A stretch of 64,000 nt of DNA, from contig NZ_JPWA01000021.1 of assembly GCF_003326475.1 (NCBI RefSeq), forward strand, positions 21,155 to 85,154. The letters run 5' to 3'. This document shows positions 24,653 through 33,984 of this stretch, piece by piece. Position 1 is the first letter of the stretch. Every line of letters begins with the position of its first letter. The translations under genes were made by a program, and so were the position numbers. The notes beneath the pieces were generated by a model, which made no database searches, had not been told where the DNA came from, and saw only the letters and a program-made list of their open reading frames with translations. This stretch comes from Thalassospira xianhensis MCCC 1A02616. GTDB lineage: Bacteria; Pseudomonadota; Alphaproteobacteria; Rhodospirillales; Thalassospiraceae.

Positions 24653-26821
24653 TTACACGAAGTCGAAACCGGCTTTGGTCATCGGAAGATCCGTGATCCG
24701 TTTTCCGGTTTTGGCAAAAATGGCGTTGGCAACAGCCGGAGCGGTCGGGGGGACGCCCGGTTCGCCAACGCCCGTAGGGGCATTGTTCGATTGAACAATT
24801 GCCACTTCGATGGCAGGCATTTCGGCATTTCGAAGCAGTTCGTAATCCGGGAAGTTGAACTGGTCGACTTCACCATCCGTCAGGGTGATTTCGTTGCGGA
24901 AGGCGGCACATAATGCATAACCAGCACCGCCTTCCATCTGTGCGCGGATGACATCGGGGTTAACTGCTACCCCGCATTCAACCGCCATAAACAGTTTGTT
25001 CACATGCACACTGGTGTCCTCGACTGTGACGTCGGCAACAACCGCAACGCAGGTATTGAACGAAAGGTGCGCGGCAAAACCACGTTTGTCGCCCTTTTCC
25101 CATCCGGATATCTCACGGACAAGCTTGATGGCTTCGATCATGCGGGCCTGATTGGTGCCTGCCGGATCAAGCATCGCAAGGCGCATTTCGATCGGGTCCT
25201 GCCCCGTTTCGATTGCGAGCATATCCATCAGTGTTTCCATGACATATCCGGTGTGGGTATGTCCCACCGAACGCCACCACAATATGGGGGTCGGGGTCTG
25301 GAAGTCGCTTAACCCGATGCCATGGTTGGGGATGGTATAAAGACTTTCGGTGACACCCTCGACCGATGTCGGGTCGATGCCATCCTGTACCATACCTTCC
25401 ATCGGGCCACCCTTCATGATGGATTTGACAGCTATCCGGTGATCCCAGCCAATAATCTTGCCATCACTATCCAGACCGATTTTTGCCCGGTGTACGGCCA
25501 TTGGGCGGTAATAACCGCCGCGAATATCGTCTTCGCGGCTCCAGACCAGTTTGACCGGAACCTTGCGGCCCGAAACGGCAAAGGCCATGGCGGCTTCGAC
25601 ATTATAGTCCGAGGCGCCGTTGGCACGACGACCGAACGAACCGCCGGCATAAAGCGTTCTGATCTCGACCTGTGACGGTTCCAGTCCAAGGGCGGCTGCG
25701 ACCATTGGCCGGGTCAGGGTCGGAAACTGGCAGCCATCATGTAGGCGAACGCCATTTTCGGTTGGCTCGATGATGCAGTTTTCCGGCTCCAGCGGTGCAT
25801 GGGCCAGAAACGGGAAGGTGAATTCTGCATCAATGGTTTTGGTGGCATTGGCCAGAAGCGGTTCAACGGATGCCAGCGGGACTTCATGATTGGCGTCAAA
25901 CTGCGGCGCATCAAGCAGTGCCTTGTGATCGGCAATCATGGCATCCGTGCTGCGTGTTTCGGCCTGGCTGAAATCCCATTCAACAGAAAGGGCATCACGT
26001 GCCTGAAACGCAGCCCAGGTGTTTTTGCCAAACGCCACAACTCCTGCCTTGTTCGGCAGAATTTGTGCAGCAATGAACCCTGCAACATCTTTGGACGCAG
26101 AGTCGTCAAAGGAGGTGACGGTGCCACCGAATTTCGGGCTGCGCATGATCGCGGCATAGATCATCCCCGGCAGATTGACATCCATTGCAAAGATTGCGGT
26201 GCCGTTCGTCTTGTCGGTGTTGTCCTTGCGATGCAGTTTGTCGCTGCCAATCAGCTTGAACTGATCCGGGGTTTTAACGGTTGGTTTTTCAACCGCCTCA
26301 AGGGTTGCTGCAATCGCAACAAATTCTCCGAAATGACCGGAATTGCCACCGGATTTCAGCATACCGTTTTCAACGGTGATGCTGCTGGCATCGACACCCC
26401 AGTTCTGGGCAGCCGCACGGACCAGAAGATCACGCGCTGCAGCACCGGCTTCGCGATATTGCATGAAGGAATTGGCGATGGATGTTGAGCCACCGGTTCC
26501 CTGTGCATGGAAGAACAGGTTGGCATAACGTTCATTGTCGGCAGGGGCGAATGCCGTCTGAACCGTCGCCCAATCGGCGTCGAGTTCCTCGGCAACCAGT
26601 GTCGTCAGGCCGGTGGTCGTGCCTTGGCCCATTTCAAAATGTTTGATGATGACGGTTACCGTGCCATCGGCATCGATTTTGACAAACGGGTTAAGGTCGG
26701 TTGCGGCAGCCACACCGCTGCCTGCTGCAAGAACGCCTTTGGCATTGACGCCGACCAGAAGGGCGGCGGTACCGGCGGCTGATCCGATCATGAAGCCGCG
26801 ACGTGATACATTGATTGTCAT
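24653..26821 (-). CDS. Molybdopterin-binding large subunit, IorB-type (periplasmic hydroxylase/oxidase)
   Basis: A 722-residue xanthine-oxidase-family large subunit with a twin-arginine signal (SRRGFMIG, residues 6-13). It is therefore exported folded with its cofactor. Conserved pieces include KHFEMGQGTTTGL, the tandem substrate-channel stretch HAPLEPENCIIEP, YAGGSFGRRANGASDYNVEAA, and the late active-site Glu at about residue 687 in GVGEPGVPP. Family members oxidise isoquinoline, quinaldine, nicotinate-type rings or aldehydes; the substrate cannot be chosen from sequence. It starts 3 bases after the small-subunit stop. No cytochrome c subunit gene is adjacent, so the electron acceptor is unknown. 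Confidence 0.93.
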   Translation of the reverse strand: MTINVSRRGFMIGSAAGTAALLVGVNAKGVLAAGSGVAAATDLNPFVKIDADGTVTVIIKHFEMGQGTTTGLTTLVAEELDADWATVQTAFAPADNERYANLFFHAQGTGGSTSIANSFMQYREAGAAARDLLVRAAAQNWGVDASSITVENGMLKSGGNSGHFGEFVAIAATLEAVEKPTVKTPDQFKLIGSDKLHRKDNTDKTNGTAIFAMDVNLPGMIYAAIMRSPKFGGTVTSFDDSASKDVAGFIAAQILPNKAGVVAFGKNTWAAFQARDALSVEWDFSQAETRSTDAMIADHKALLDAPQFDANHEVPLASVEPLLANATKTIDAEFTFPFLAHAPLEPENCIIEPTENGVRLHDGCQFPTLTRPMVAAALGLEPSQVEIRTLYAGGSFGRRANGASDYNVEAAMAFAVSGRKVPVKLVWSREDDIRGGYYRPMAVHRAKIGLDSDGKIIGWDHRIAVKSIMKGGPMEGMVQDGIDPTSVEGVTESLYTIPNHGIGLSDFQTPTPILWWRSVGHTHTGYVMETLMDMLAIETGQDPIEMRLAMLDPAGTNQARMIEAIKLVREISGWEKGDKRGFAAHLSFNTCVAVVADVTVEDTSVHVNKLFMAVECGVAVNPDVIRAQMEGGAGYALCAAFRNEITLTDGEVDQFNFPDYELLRNAEMPAIEVAIVQSNNAPTGVGEPGVPPTAPAVANAIFAKTGKRITDLPMTKAGFDFV

Positions 26822-26824
26822 GAC

Positions 26825-27286
26825 TTATGCCTCCAGCTTTTCAGAGGCCAGTTTGATGGCTTCGTTGATGCGTACATAGGTCACACAACGGCACGCATTG
26901 CCGTACATGTATTCCTTGATTTCATCGTCCGTCGGTTTCGGATTTTCGGTCAGAAGGCCGATGGCCGACATGATCTGTCCGGATTGACACCAGCCACATT
27001 GTACGACGTCCTTTTCGCGCCATGCGGCCTGAACCGCTTGGGCGATCTTGTCGGTTGCGCCTTCAATCGTCGTGATTTCGCTGTCGACAGCGTCTTCAAT
27101 AAAGGTCTGGCAGGAACGGGTCGGGTACCCGTCAATGTGAACGGTACAGGCGCCGCAATAGGCAACGCCACATCCAAACTTGGTGCCGGTAAGTTCCAGT
27201 CCGTCACGCAGAACCCATAATAGCGGGGTGCCAGGTTCTGCTTCGACGGTACGGGATTCTCCGTTTATTTTTAGCTGATACTGCAT
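26825..27286 (-). CDS. [2Fe-2S] small subunit, IorA-type
   Basis: A 153-residue ferredoxin-like subunit with both cluster motifs intact. Cys39, 44, 47 and 59 form the plant-type N-terminal cluster, and Cys97, 100, 132 and 134 (CGWC and CRC) the helical cluster. The start ATG at 27286 has AGGCGG a few bases upstream; longer in-frame reading to 27556 is non-coding in character and antisense to the kinase end. It passes electrons from the molybdenum centre of the large subunit. It has no signal peptide and is likely exported together with the Tat-targeted partner. First gene of the operon. Confidence 0.94.
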   Translation of the reverse strand: MQYQLKINGESRTVEAEPGTPLLWVLRDGLELTGTKFGCGVAYCGACTVHIDGYPTRSCQTFIEDAVDSEITTIEGATDKIAQAVQAAWREKDVVQCGWCQSGQIMSAIGLLTENPKPTDDEIKEYMYGNACRCVTYVRINEAIKLASEKLEA

Positions 27287-27392
27287 GACCGCCTCATCTC
27301 TCTCGATAAACAGTGATTTATCTTCTGATGAGCGGGGGTAACCGATGGGTAAACGCCAATTGGAATGGTTAAAATGAGGGGTGGGCAGGCAA

Positions 27393-30113
27393 TCAGGCGG
27401 CGGGAACAAACACCCTGAAGGTCGCACCACGACCCGGTGGACTCTCAACCCAGATCTTGCCTTTGCAGTGTTCCACGACATGTCTGGCGATAGCCAGACC
27501 AAGGCCGGAACCGGACGGGCGGGGTTTGTCATCGGGGTATTTGCCGCCACGGGCAAATTTATTGAAGATTACCGCCTGTTCGTCTTTGGTGATGCCGTTT
27601 CCGTTATCGGTGATCGAAACAAGATAACCGCCATCCATGACTTCACCGCGGACCGTTACGCTGGGATCACGGGCTGCGGAGAATTTTGCGGCGTTCGACA
27701 ACAGGTTGATAAAGACCTGTGTAAGCCGGTCGCGATCCACATGCAGCGTGACAGTCGCGGGCGACAAGTCGAGTTCCAGATCAACCCCCTTGTTGTCGAG
27801 CAACCCTTTGATTGCTTCGACGCTTTCGTCAAGGACGGACCGCGGATCAACATTTTCCGGGCGCCAGTCGGAATGACCGGCCTCAAGCCTGGCAAGATCA
27901 AGATGGTCGTCAATCAGACGGGTCAGGCGTTCGCTTTCGCGTACGATAATTCCCATGAAATGTTCGGCGCGTTCCGGATCGAGTTCCGGTGTATCGACAA
28001 GGATTTCGGAGAAGGACCGGATCGAGGTCAGCGGTGTTCTGAATTCGTGACTGACCATGGTCAGGAATTCGTCTTTCAGGCGATCAAGTTCCTTAAGCCG
28101 TTCATTGGCAGCGCGAAGTTCGGCCGCTGCACGTTCCAATTCGTGCGATTTCTGTTCAAGGCGCTGGGAATATTCGATCACATGCGACGTTTCCTCGAGA
28201 ATTTCGAGGACTTCATCAAGACTGACCATTTCCCCCTTGGCGACAGAGGAAACCATTACGCGCGCAGACGCCGCCCCGATGGACCCGGCAAGCAGCCGTT
28301 CGGTAAAGGCGATCATGTCGGCATTGGCTTCGCCTTTGCCGCGCCAGGGCGTTTCGCGCGTCCAGCCGAAATCGCGAAAGGAATGAAACGCACGTTCACG
28401 GCCCAGAAAACGTTCAACCAGTTCATATAGATCGTCAATCGTTGCTGATGACCGCCAGATAACTGTTTCCTGACCTTTGCGCAGAAACGCATCGACAAAC
28501 AGGGTGGCCTGAATGCGTTCCAACGCGCTTGGCGATGTGAACAGGCTGATCAGGACATAGGCCGCTGTATTGAGTGTGATTGACCAGATCAGGGCATGGG
28601 TGAGTGGCTCGAACCCGGTTAAGCCAAACAAGCTTTCCGGTCGAAGCCAGGGGTGACCAAAAGCGCCATGTTCGATCAGTGTCGGGTTCATCCAGCCGCT
28701 ATCGGCAAGCGATGGCAGCAGCAGGGTATAGGCCCAGATGGCAAAACCGATCACAAGGCCAACTTGCGCACCGGTTTTGGTGCCCCCCTTCCAATAAAGG
28801 CCGCCAATCATGATCGGGATGAATTGTGCGGTGGAGGCAAAGGATATCAGGCCGATTTCGGCCAATGCATCACTGGCCCCGGCTGACCGGTAATAGGCAA
28901 AGCCCATAAACACGACCAGCACGATGGAAGCGCGCCGGATGAAGATCAGAAGGCCGGTAAGATCATCGCGTTCGGTGACGCGCAGCCAGCGAATGCGCAG
29001 CAACGCGGGAACGACAAGGTCGTTGCAGACCATGGTCGACAACGCAATCGTTGCAACAATCACCATGCTGGTGCTGGCGGATAATCCACCGACATAGGCA
29101 ATCAGGGCCAGTAGCGAATGGCCCTCAAAAAGGGGTACGGAAATCACGAAGAAATCCGGATCGGCCCAGCTTGGCAAAACGCCAAGGCCCGCCAAGGCAA
29201 TTGGCAGGACGAACAAATTCATCGCCAGCAGATAAAGCGGAAAGGCCCAGCTTGCGGTCGACAGGTGGCGTTCATCGACATTTTCGACGATGATGACCTG
29301 AAACTGCCGCGGCAATGTCAGGATTGCCGCCATGGACAGCATCATCAACGTCATCCAGCGTGCGCTGCCGTTTTCAGGCAGTTGCAGCAAGGATGCGGTT
29401 TGTGGATTTGCCGCGGCCTGATCAAACAGATCGCCCAATCCGGCAAACATGAAAAAGCAGACAAAAATGCCGACAGCAAGCAGGGCGAACATTTTGACAA
29501 GGCTTTCAAAGGCGATGGCTGCGACCATGCCTTCGTGATGTTCATCCGCGTCAATAAACCGGGTGCCAAACAGAATGCCAAACAGGGCAAGACCAAGGGC
29601 CGCCCAAAAGCCGCTATCGGCAAGCATGGGCACCTGATTGACGACCGGGCCGGTCATCGCCCCGCCCCAGACGGTCAGAACGGTGTAACTGGTGGCAATC
29701 GCCTTAAGCTGGAGCGCGATATATGGCGTTGTTCCGATCACCGTGATCAGGGTAACCAGCATCGATAATTGCGTGCTTTTGCCATAACGCGATGAAATGA
29801 AATCGGCGATGGATGTGATGCGATGCGCCTTGGAGATGCGTAGCATCTTGCGCAGCAAAAACCACCATCCAAGGAAAATGACTGTCGGTCCGAGATAGAT
29901 CGTCAGATATTCAAGGCCGTTTCGTGCAGCCGACCCGACCGCGCCATAAAATGTCCAGGATGTGCAATAGACCGCAATGGACAGGGTGTAGACAGTCGGA
30001 TTGCGCACCCATGATCGTCCGTCGCGTGCCCGTTTGTCCCCCCACCATGCGATGGCATAAAGCAATCCGACATAAGCAAGCGAAACCGTGATCACCAGTT
30101 CGGAGGACAGCAT
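27393..30113 (-). CDS. Sodium:solute-symporter / histidine kinase fusion (CbrA/CrbS-type)
   Basis: A 906-residue sensor. Residues 1-about 490 are an SLC5/SSS transporter domain with about 13 helices (YCTSWTFYGAVGSAARNG near residue 46; the SSS region SASTSMVIVATIALSTMVCND). Then come a STAC-like segment (IDDLYELVERFLGRERAF), a coiled coil (about 640-680) and a kinase core: His689 in MVSHEFRTPLTS, N-box NLLSNAAKFS, DNGNGI and GSGLGLA. The ATG at 30113 has AAGGGA upstream; longer reading enters the small upstream gene. Relatives sense carbon/nitrogen or acetate status. A small membrane protein gene ends 2 bases before it and a receiver-only regulator precedes that. Confidence 0.93.
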   Translation of the reverse strand: MLSSELVITVSLAYVGLLYAIAWWGDKRARDGRSWVRNPTVYTLSIAVYCTSWTFYGAVGSAARNGLEYLTIYLGPTVIFLGWWFLLRKMLRISKAHRITSIADFISSRYGKSTQLSMLVTLITVIGTTPYIALQLKAIATSYTVLTVWGGAMTGPVVNQVPMLADSGFWAALGLALFGILFGTRFIDADEHHEGMVAAIAFESLVKMFALLAVGIFVCFFMFAGLGDLFDQAAANPQTASLLQLPENGSARWMTLMMLSMAAILTLPRQFQVIIVENVDERHLSTASWAFPLYLLAMNLFVLPIALAGLGVLPSWADPDFFVISVPLFEGHSLLALIAYVGGLSASTSMVIVATIALSTMVCNDLVVPALLRIRWLRVTERDDLTGLLIFIRRASIVLVVFMGFAYYRSAGASDALAEIGLISFASTAQFIPIMIGGLYWKGGTKTGAQVGLVIGFAIWAYTLLLPSLADSGWMNPTLIEHGAFGHPWLRPESLFGLTGFEPLTHALIWSITLNTAAYVLISLFTSPSALERIQATLFVDAFLRKGQETVIWRSSATIDDLYELVERFLGRERAFHSFRDFGWTRETPWRGKGEANADMIAFTERLLAGSIGAASARVMVSSVAKGEMVSLDEVLEILEETSHVIEYSQRLEQKSHELERAAAELRAANERLKELDRLKDEFLTMVSHEFRTPLTSIRSFSEILVDTPELDPERAEHFMGIIVRESERLTRLIDDHLDLARLEAGHSDWRPENVDPRSVLDESVEAIKGLLDNKGVDLELDLSPATVTLHVDRDRLTQVFINLLSNAAKFSAARDPSVTVRGEVMDGGYLVSITDNGNGITKDEQAVIFNKFARGGKYPDDKPRPSGSGLGLAIARHVVEHCKGKIWVESPPGRGATFRVFVPAA

Positions 30114-30115
30114 GC

Positions 30116-30340
30116 CTATTCCCTTTCCTCCGCCTGGATGCTGTGACGAAGGGCGCGTGTGATGAGCGCACAGCAGCCGATAAGCAAGGCCCAGCCGGCA
30201 AAGAAATAAACGAACAGGATGGGTAACCCGAACAGCGTTCCTTCGAGCGAAAAGACCCCGACCAAAGGCGGGATCCATGCAAAGAACGCAACAAGGGCAA
30301 GAACAAAGGCGCGTTCGGTAAGTTTCCGGGGTGGGGTCAT
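30116..30340 (-). CDS. Small two-helix membrane protein upstream of the SSS-kinase (CbrX-like position)
   Basis: A 74-residue protein with a basic N-terminus (MTPPRKLTERAF) and two hydrophobic segments (about residues 13-32 and 37-62). A short charged tail ends QAEERE. GGGAG lies 8-9 bases upstream of the ATG. Its stop is 2 bases from the kinase start, implying translational coupling. Small ORFs in this position are known upstream of CbrA in pseudomonads (CbrX). It resembles the small partner subunits found beside SSS transporters. Role unproven. Confidence 0.8.
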   Translation of the reverse strand: MTPPRKLTERAFVLALVAFFAWIPPLVGVFSLEGTLFGLPILFVYFFAGWALLIGCCALITRALRHSIQAEERE

Positions 30341-30364
30341 TGGCCAGCTCCCGCTTTTTTGCGC

Positions 30365-30748
30365 CTAGTTCCGGTCGCCAGCCAGCATGGCTTTGACGCG
30401 TGAAACCACATCGCGGGTGGAAAACGGTTTGGTGACAAAGTCGTCAACGCCAAGCTCAAGTCCTTTGCGTCGGTCGACCTCACGGGTTTTGGCCGTCAGC
30501 ATCATGATCGGAACGGGACGGGTTTGCGGATTTTCGCGAACGGCGCGGACAACATCAAAGCCGTCACAGCCCGGCATCATGACATCAAGCAGAACCATGT
30601 CAGGAAGGTCGCGCACAATCATTGCGATGGCCATCTGGCCATCGGTTGCAACGCTGACGTCATAGCCTTCCTTTTCCATCAGAAAGCTAAGCGATTCGAC
30701 GATGGTTTCCTCGTCCTCGGCTATCAGGACCTTCGGTCTCTCCGTCAC
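30365..30748 (-). CDS. Receiver-only response regulator (GTG start)
   Basis: A 127-residue CheY-like protein with only a receiver domain: acidic residues EDE (11-13), phospho-acceptor Asp55 (LLDVMMPG), Thr in MLTAKT, Lys107 in TKPFS. No output domain follows. The start GTG at 30748 is preferred because GGGGAG sits 7 bases upstream; a TTG at 30763 lies within that ribosome site. It precedes the small membrane protein and the SSS-kinase in one run and is presumably their phosphorylation partner, acting by protein contact or in a phosphorelay rather than on DNA. Confidence 0.88.
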   Translation of the reverse strand: MTERPKVLIAEDEETIVESLSFLMEKEGYDVSVATDGQMAIAMIVRDLPDMVLLDVMMPGCDGFDVVRAVRENPQTRPVPIMMLTAKTREVDRRKGLELGVDDFVTKPFSTRDVVSRVKAMLAGDRN

Positions 30749-30816
30749 GGACGTTCTCCCCAATATTCGAATTATTATATATTCGATCCTAACCGGTTAT
30801 TGCGCGAGTTTTAATG

Positions 30817-32400
30817 CTACTTTGGGGTGGTATGGATCTCGTGCCCTGTATCGGCAACCGCATAGGCGCGCTGCATGCATTCTTCACGTGGGCATTGTCG
30901 GCACCCAATGCCAACCGGAACGGCTGCCTGCGGGGTATCAAGCGGCAATCCGTCCGCATAAACAATGTCACGGGCAAAGGCCGTGTCGCAACCGATCATA
31001 ACGGAATAAACCGATTGCGGCACCCGATACCCTCCGGCGCCGGTACGCACCGCACGCGCAATAAAAAGATATTCGCTTTCATCGGGCAGGCGAACAAATT
31101 GCGGTATTACCCGTTCTGGCGTCAAATAGGCTTCGTGGACCACCCAACGGGGGCAGGCGCCGCTATAACGCGGCAATTGCAGGCCGGATGCCGAAAAGCG
31201 TTTGGAAATGTTGCCGGCAATATCGGTGCGCATGAAATGGAAAGGAATGCCTTCTGAACCCGGGCGGCGCAAGGTCGTCAGGCGGTGGCAGACCTGTTCC
31301 CAGCTTGCGGCAAAGCGTTGCTGCAGCAATTCGATGTCATGCCGCAAAATCTGGGCCTCGGCCCGGAAGCTGTCATAGGGGAACAGAAGGGCCGCTGCGA
31401 AATAGGATATCAGGGCCTCGCCTGCGCGTTGGCGGGCGGCATCGGTGCCAAGGTTGGCGCGGTCCAGGATGTCATTGACCGTATCCTCGCCTTCCAGTCG
31501 GCAAATGATCCGTGCAGCATGAAAGCGTGTCGAGGTGATCGGCATCGCGCGCGAAAATCTGAGATGGGAATCCGCGCGGTTCCAGTCGAACCCCGATGCG
31601 GGCAAATCTTCGGGTGGCAAACGATCAACCCGGATTTGATGACGTCGTTCCAGATGCTTGATCAGGTCGGTCAGAAACAACCCGCCTGCAGGATCAATGA
31701 CAGCCCGCATTTCATCCGCCCGATCTTCGAGTGTCGGGAAATAGTTGGCATTGTCATAAAGCAGGTCGTCGACTTCCTCGGCGGGGCTGGCGGCAGGGCG
31801 CCCGGCATCACCGCGTTCAAGGAAGCTGAAAATCTCGGTTGCTGATTCTGCCAGTCTTTGGGATTCCCGCACCAGTGTGGCGTTGAAGCGCGCCCGTTGT
31901 TCGGCAGGCAGGTCATCGTAATCGTCAAAGATTTCGGCAACTGTCCGGATTGATGTGATGCGGGTCAGGATTGAATGGCTGGCCTCGGCCAAGAACGGAT
32001 CGTGGCTGAGCCGTTCGGACAGATTGTCGATTTCCTCAAGCCCGTTGCGATAGGCACGATAAAGCGACAGGAAGGCGGAAATCATGCCCGGTGCTGCGGC
32101 GATCATTGCCGGAAATTCGCGCGGTATCAGGGGCGTTTCACGAAATACCGGATCGGTTGCAGCTTCGCCGAGATCGGCAAGCAAGCGGCTTTCTTCCGAC
32201 CCTGATAGGGCGTGGGGCTGAATTTCAAGCGCGCTTGCCAAACGCAGCAGCAATCCACCGCCAATCGCCCGGCGGTTATGTTCAATCAGATTGAGATACG
32301 AGGGAGAAATCCCCGCGGCCTTGGCCAGGGCATTCTGCGTCAGACCGATATCTTTGCGGCGTCCGCGAATACGGTGTCCGATGGGTGCCTGACGGGACAT
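30817..32400 (-). CDS. ScfR/RamB-type XRE regulator of short-chain acyl metabolism
   Basis: A 527-residue regulator. The N-terminal XRE helix-turn-helix is at about 9-62 (RRKDIGLTQNALAKAAGISPSYLNLIEHNRR). A long central region follows, with an IrrE/ImmA-like segment LPASGFDWNRADSHLRFSRAMPITSTRFHAARIICRLEG, then the DUF2083-type C-terminus ending near IGCRQCPREECMQRA. ScfR/RamB/PccR proteins bind short-chain acyl-CoAs and control acetate, propionate or butyrate use. The ATG at 32400 has AAAGGG upstream, while a TTG 7 codons earlier is rejected. It is divergent from the HAAT transporter, and TTTACAAA repeats lie between them. Confidence 0.88.
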   Translation of the reverse strand: MSRQAPIGHRIRGRRKDIGLTQNALAKAAGISPSYLNLIEHNRRAIGGGLLLRLASALEIQPHALSGSEESRLLADLGEAATDPVFRETPLIPREFPAMIAAAPGMISAFLSLYRAYRNGLEEIDNLSERLSHDPFLAEASHSILTRITSIRTVAEIFDDYDDLPAEQRARFNATLVRESQRLAESATEIFSFLERGDAGRPAASPAEEVDDLLYDNANYFPTLEDRADEMRAVIDPAGGLFLTDLIKHLERRHQIRVDRLPPEDLPASGFDWNRADSHLRFSRAMPITSTRFHAARIICRLEGEDTVNDILDRANLGTDAARQRAGEALISYFAAALLFPYDSFRAEAQILRHDIELLQQRFAASWEQVCHRLTTLRRPGSEGIPFHFMRTDIAGNISKRFSASGLQLPRYSGACPRWVVHEAYLTPERVIPQFVRLPDESEYLFIARAVRTGAGGYRVPQSVYSVMIGCDTAFARDIVYADGLPLDTPQAAVPVGIGCRQCPREECMQRAYAVADTGHEIHTTPK

Positions 32401-32423
32401 GGTGTGCCCTTTTCTTGACAAAA

Positions 32424-32462
32424 TTTACAAATTTTCATTTGAGTTGTTCATATATTTACAAA
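32424..32462. promoter_or_regulatory. TTTACAAA direct repeats, candidate ScfR-type operator
   Basis: TTTACAAA occurs at 32424-32431 and 32455-32462, 31 bases apart (about three helical turns), in the divergent promoter between the ScfR-type gene and the transporter. Known relatives bind TTTGCAAA-like boxes, one base different; this comparison is from memory. Confidence 0.45.
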
Positions 32463-32601
32463 AAAACTGTTCTTGTTCAATCACATATTGATTCATTTTC
32501 AACTAGTCCCCATTGTTTTGACAGGTCGACAAAAACATTAATCAAAAAACGCGGCCTCAGATTTTTCTGAAACGCATCCCAAGACATTGGGGAGGAAAAC
32601 C

Positions 32602-33963
32602 ATGTCGGAGACCAAGAACACCCGAAATGTATCCCGTCGTACGGTTCTTAAAGGAACGGCTGCGACGACAGGGGCTGCGCTGATCGGCGCATCATTCCCG
32701 ATGCATTTCATCAAAAATGCACATGCACAGACTTTCCGGGGCGACCCGGGTAGCTCGGGCAGTGTCAAGTTCGGCTTTAACGTTCCGCAATCCGGTCCGT
32801 ATGCTGACGAAGGTGCCGATGAGTTGCGCGCCTATCAGCTTGCTGTGAAACACCTGAACGGCGAAGGCGATGGCGGTATGCTCAATACCATCAAGCCGCT
32901 GGAGCTTAAGGGGAACGGCGTTCTGGGCAAGAAGGTCGAATTCGTGACCGGTGACACCCAGACCAAATCCGATGCGGCGCGTGCTTCGGCAAAGCGCATG
33001 ATCGAAAAAGACAATGTCGCAATGATCACCGGCGGTTCATCGTCCGGTGTGGCGGTGGCCGTTCAGGGGCTGTGTCAGGAAATGGGCGTGATCTTCATGG
33101 CCGGTCTGACCCACTCGAATGACACCACTGGCAAGGACAAAAAACGTTATGGCTTCCGTCATTTCTTCAACGCTTACATGTCCGGTCAGGCGATTGCGCC
33201 GATCCTGAAGGAAGAATATGGCACCGATCGTCGTGCCTATCACCTGACGGCCGATTACACTTGGGGCTGGACCCAGGAAGAATCGATCAAGGCCGCAACC
33301 GAGAATATCGGCTGGGAAACCGTCAACACGGTCCGGACCCCGGTTGGTGCGGGTGACTTCTCGCAGTATATCACGCCGGTTCTGAACTCTGGCGCGGATG
33401 TCCTGATCCTGAACCACTATGGCAAGGATATGGTCAACTCGCTGACGCAGGCGGTTCAGTTCGGTCTGCGTGACAAGCAGGTGAACGGCAAGAACTTCGA
33501 GATCGTCGTTCCGCTGTATTCCCGTCTGATGGCGCAGGGTGCCGGTGATGCCGCAAAAGGCATTCTAGGAACCACCAACTGGCACTGGTCGTTGCAGGAT
33601 GCCGGTTCGCAGGCGTTTGTGAAATCGTTCGGTCAGGAATACGGCTTCCCGCCGTCACAGGCTGCACACACCTGCTATGTCCAGGCGCTGCTTTATGCAA
33701 ATGCCTGCGAAATGGCCGGTACTTTCGCGCCCTGGGAAGTCATCAAGCAGCTTGAAGGTTTCGAGTTCGATGGTGCGGGCAACGGCCCGACCCTGTATCG
33801 CGCAGAAGATCACCAGTGCTTCAAAGACGTTCTGGTCGTGCGTGGCAAGCAGGAGCCGCAGTCCAACTTCGACCTTCTTGAAGTGGTCAAAGAGGTTCCG
33901 CGCGCACAGGTCGAATATCCGGCCGACATGTTCGGCGGGGAACTCGGTCCGTATCAGGTCTGA
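32602..33963 (+). CDS. HAAT-family periplasmic binding protein, Tat signal
   Basis: A 453-residue class I binding protein. The start ATG at 32602 has GGGGAGG about 8 bases upstream; a TTG five codons earlier overlaps it. A twin-arginine signal SRRTVLKGTAATTG (residues 11-24) and cleavage near AHAQT indicate export by Tat. Mature motifs are FGFNVPQSGPYADEGADELRAYQLAV and VTGDTQTKSDAARASAKRMIEKDNV, as in amide/urea/short-chain-ligand binding members. It heads a complete livHMGF-type operon beside a ScfR-type regulator, so a ligand feeding acyl-CoA metabolism is plausible but unproven. Confidence 0.9.
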   Translation: MSETKNTRNVSRRTVLKGTAATTGAALIGASFPMHFIKNAHAQTFRGDPGSSGSVKFGFNVPQSGPYADEGADELRAYQLAVKHLNGEGDGGMLNTIKPLELKGNGVLGKKVEFVTGDTQTKSDAARASAKRMIEKDNVAMITGGSSSGVAVAVQGLCQEMGVIFMAGLTHSNDTTGKDKKRYGFRHFFNAYMSGQAIAPILKEEYGTDRRAYHLTADYTWGWTQEESIKAATENIGWETVNTVRTPVGAGDFSQYITPVLNSGADVLILNHYGKDMVNSLTQAVQFGLRDKQVNGKNFEIVVPLYSRLMAQGAGDAAKGILGTTNWHWSLQDAGSQAFVKSFGQEYGFPPSQAAHTCYVQALLYANACEMAGTFAPWEVIKQLEGFEFDGAGNGPTLYRAEDHQCFKDVLVVRGKQEPQSNFDLLEVVKEVPRAQVEYPADMFGGELGPYQV

Positions 33964-33984
33964 TCCCCTTGTAACGTAACAGGC

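Noticed and set aside
26825..27556. Longer start for the [2Fe-2S] subunit
   Set aside because: The extra 90 codons lack coding character and overlap the kinase gene end; the ATG at 27286 begins exactly where the ferredoxin domain does.
27381..28430. 349-codon plus-strand open frame opposite the SSS-kinase
   Set aside because: Antisense to the conserved kinase core; no ribosome site or domain.
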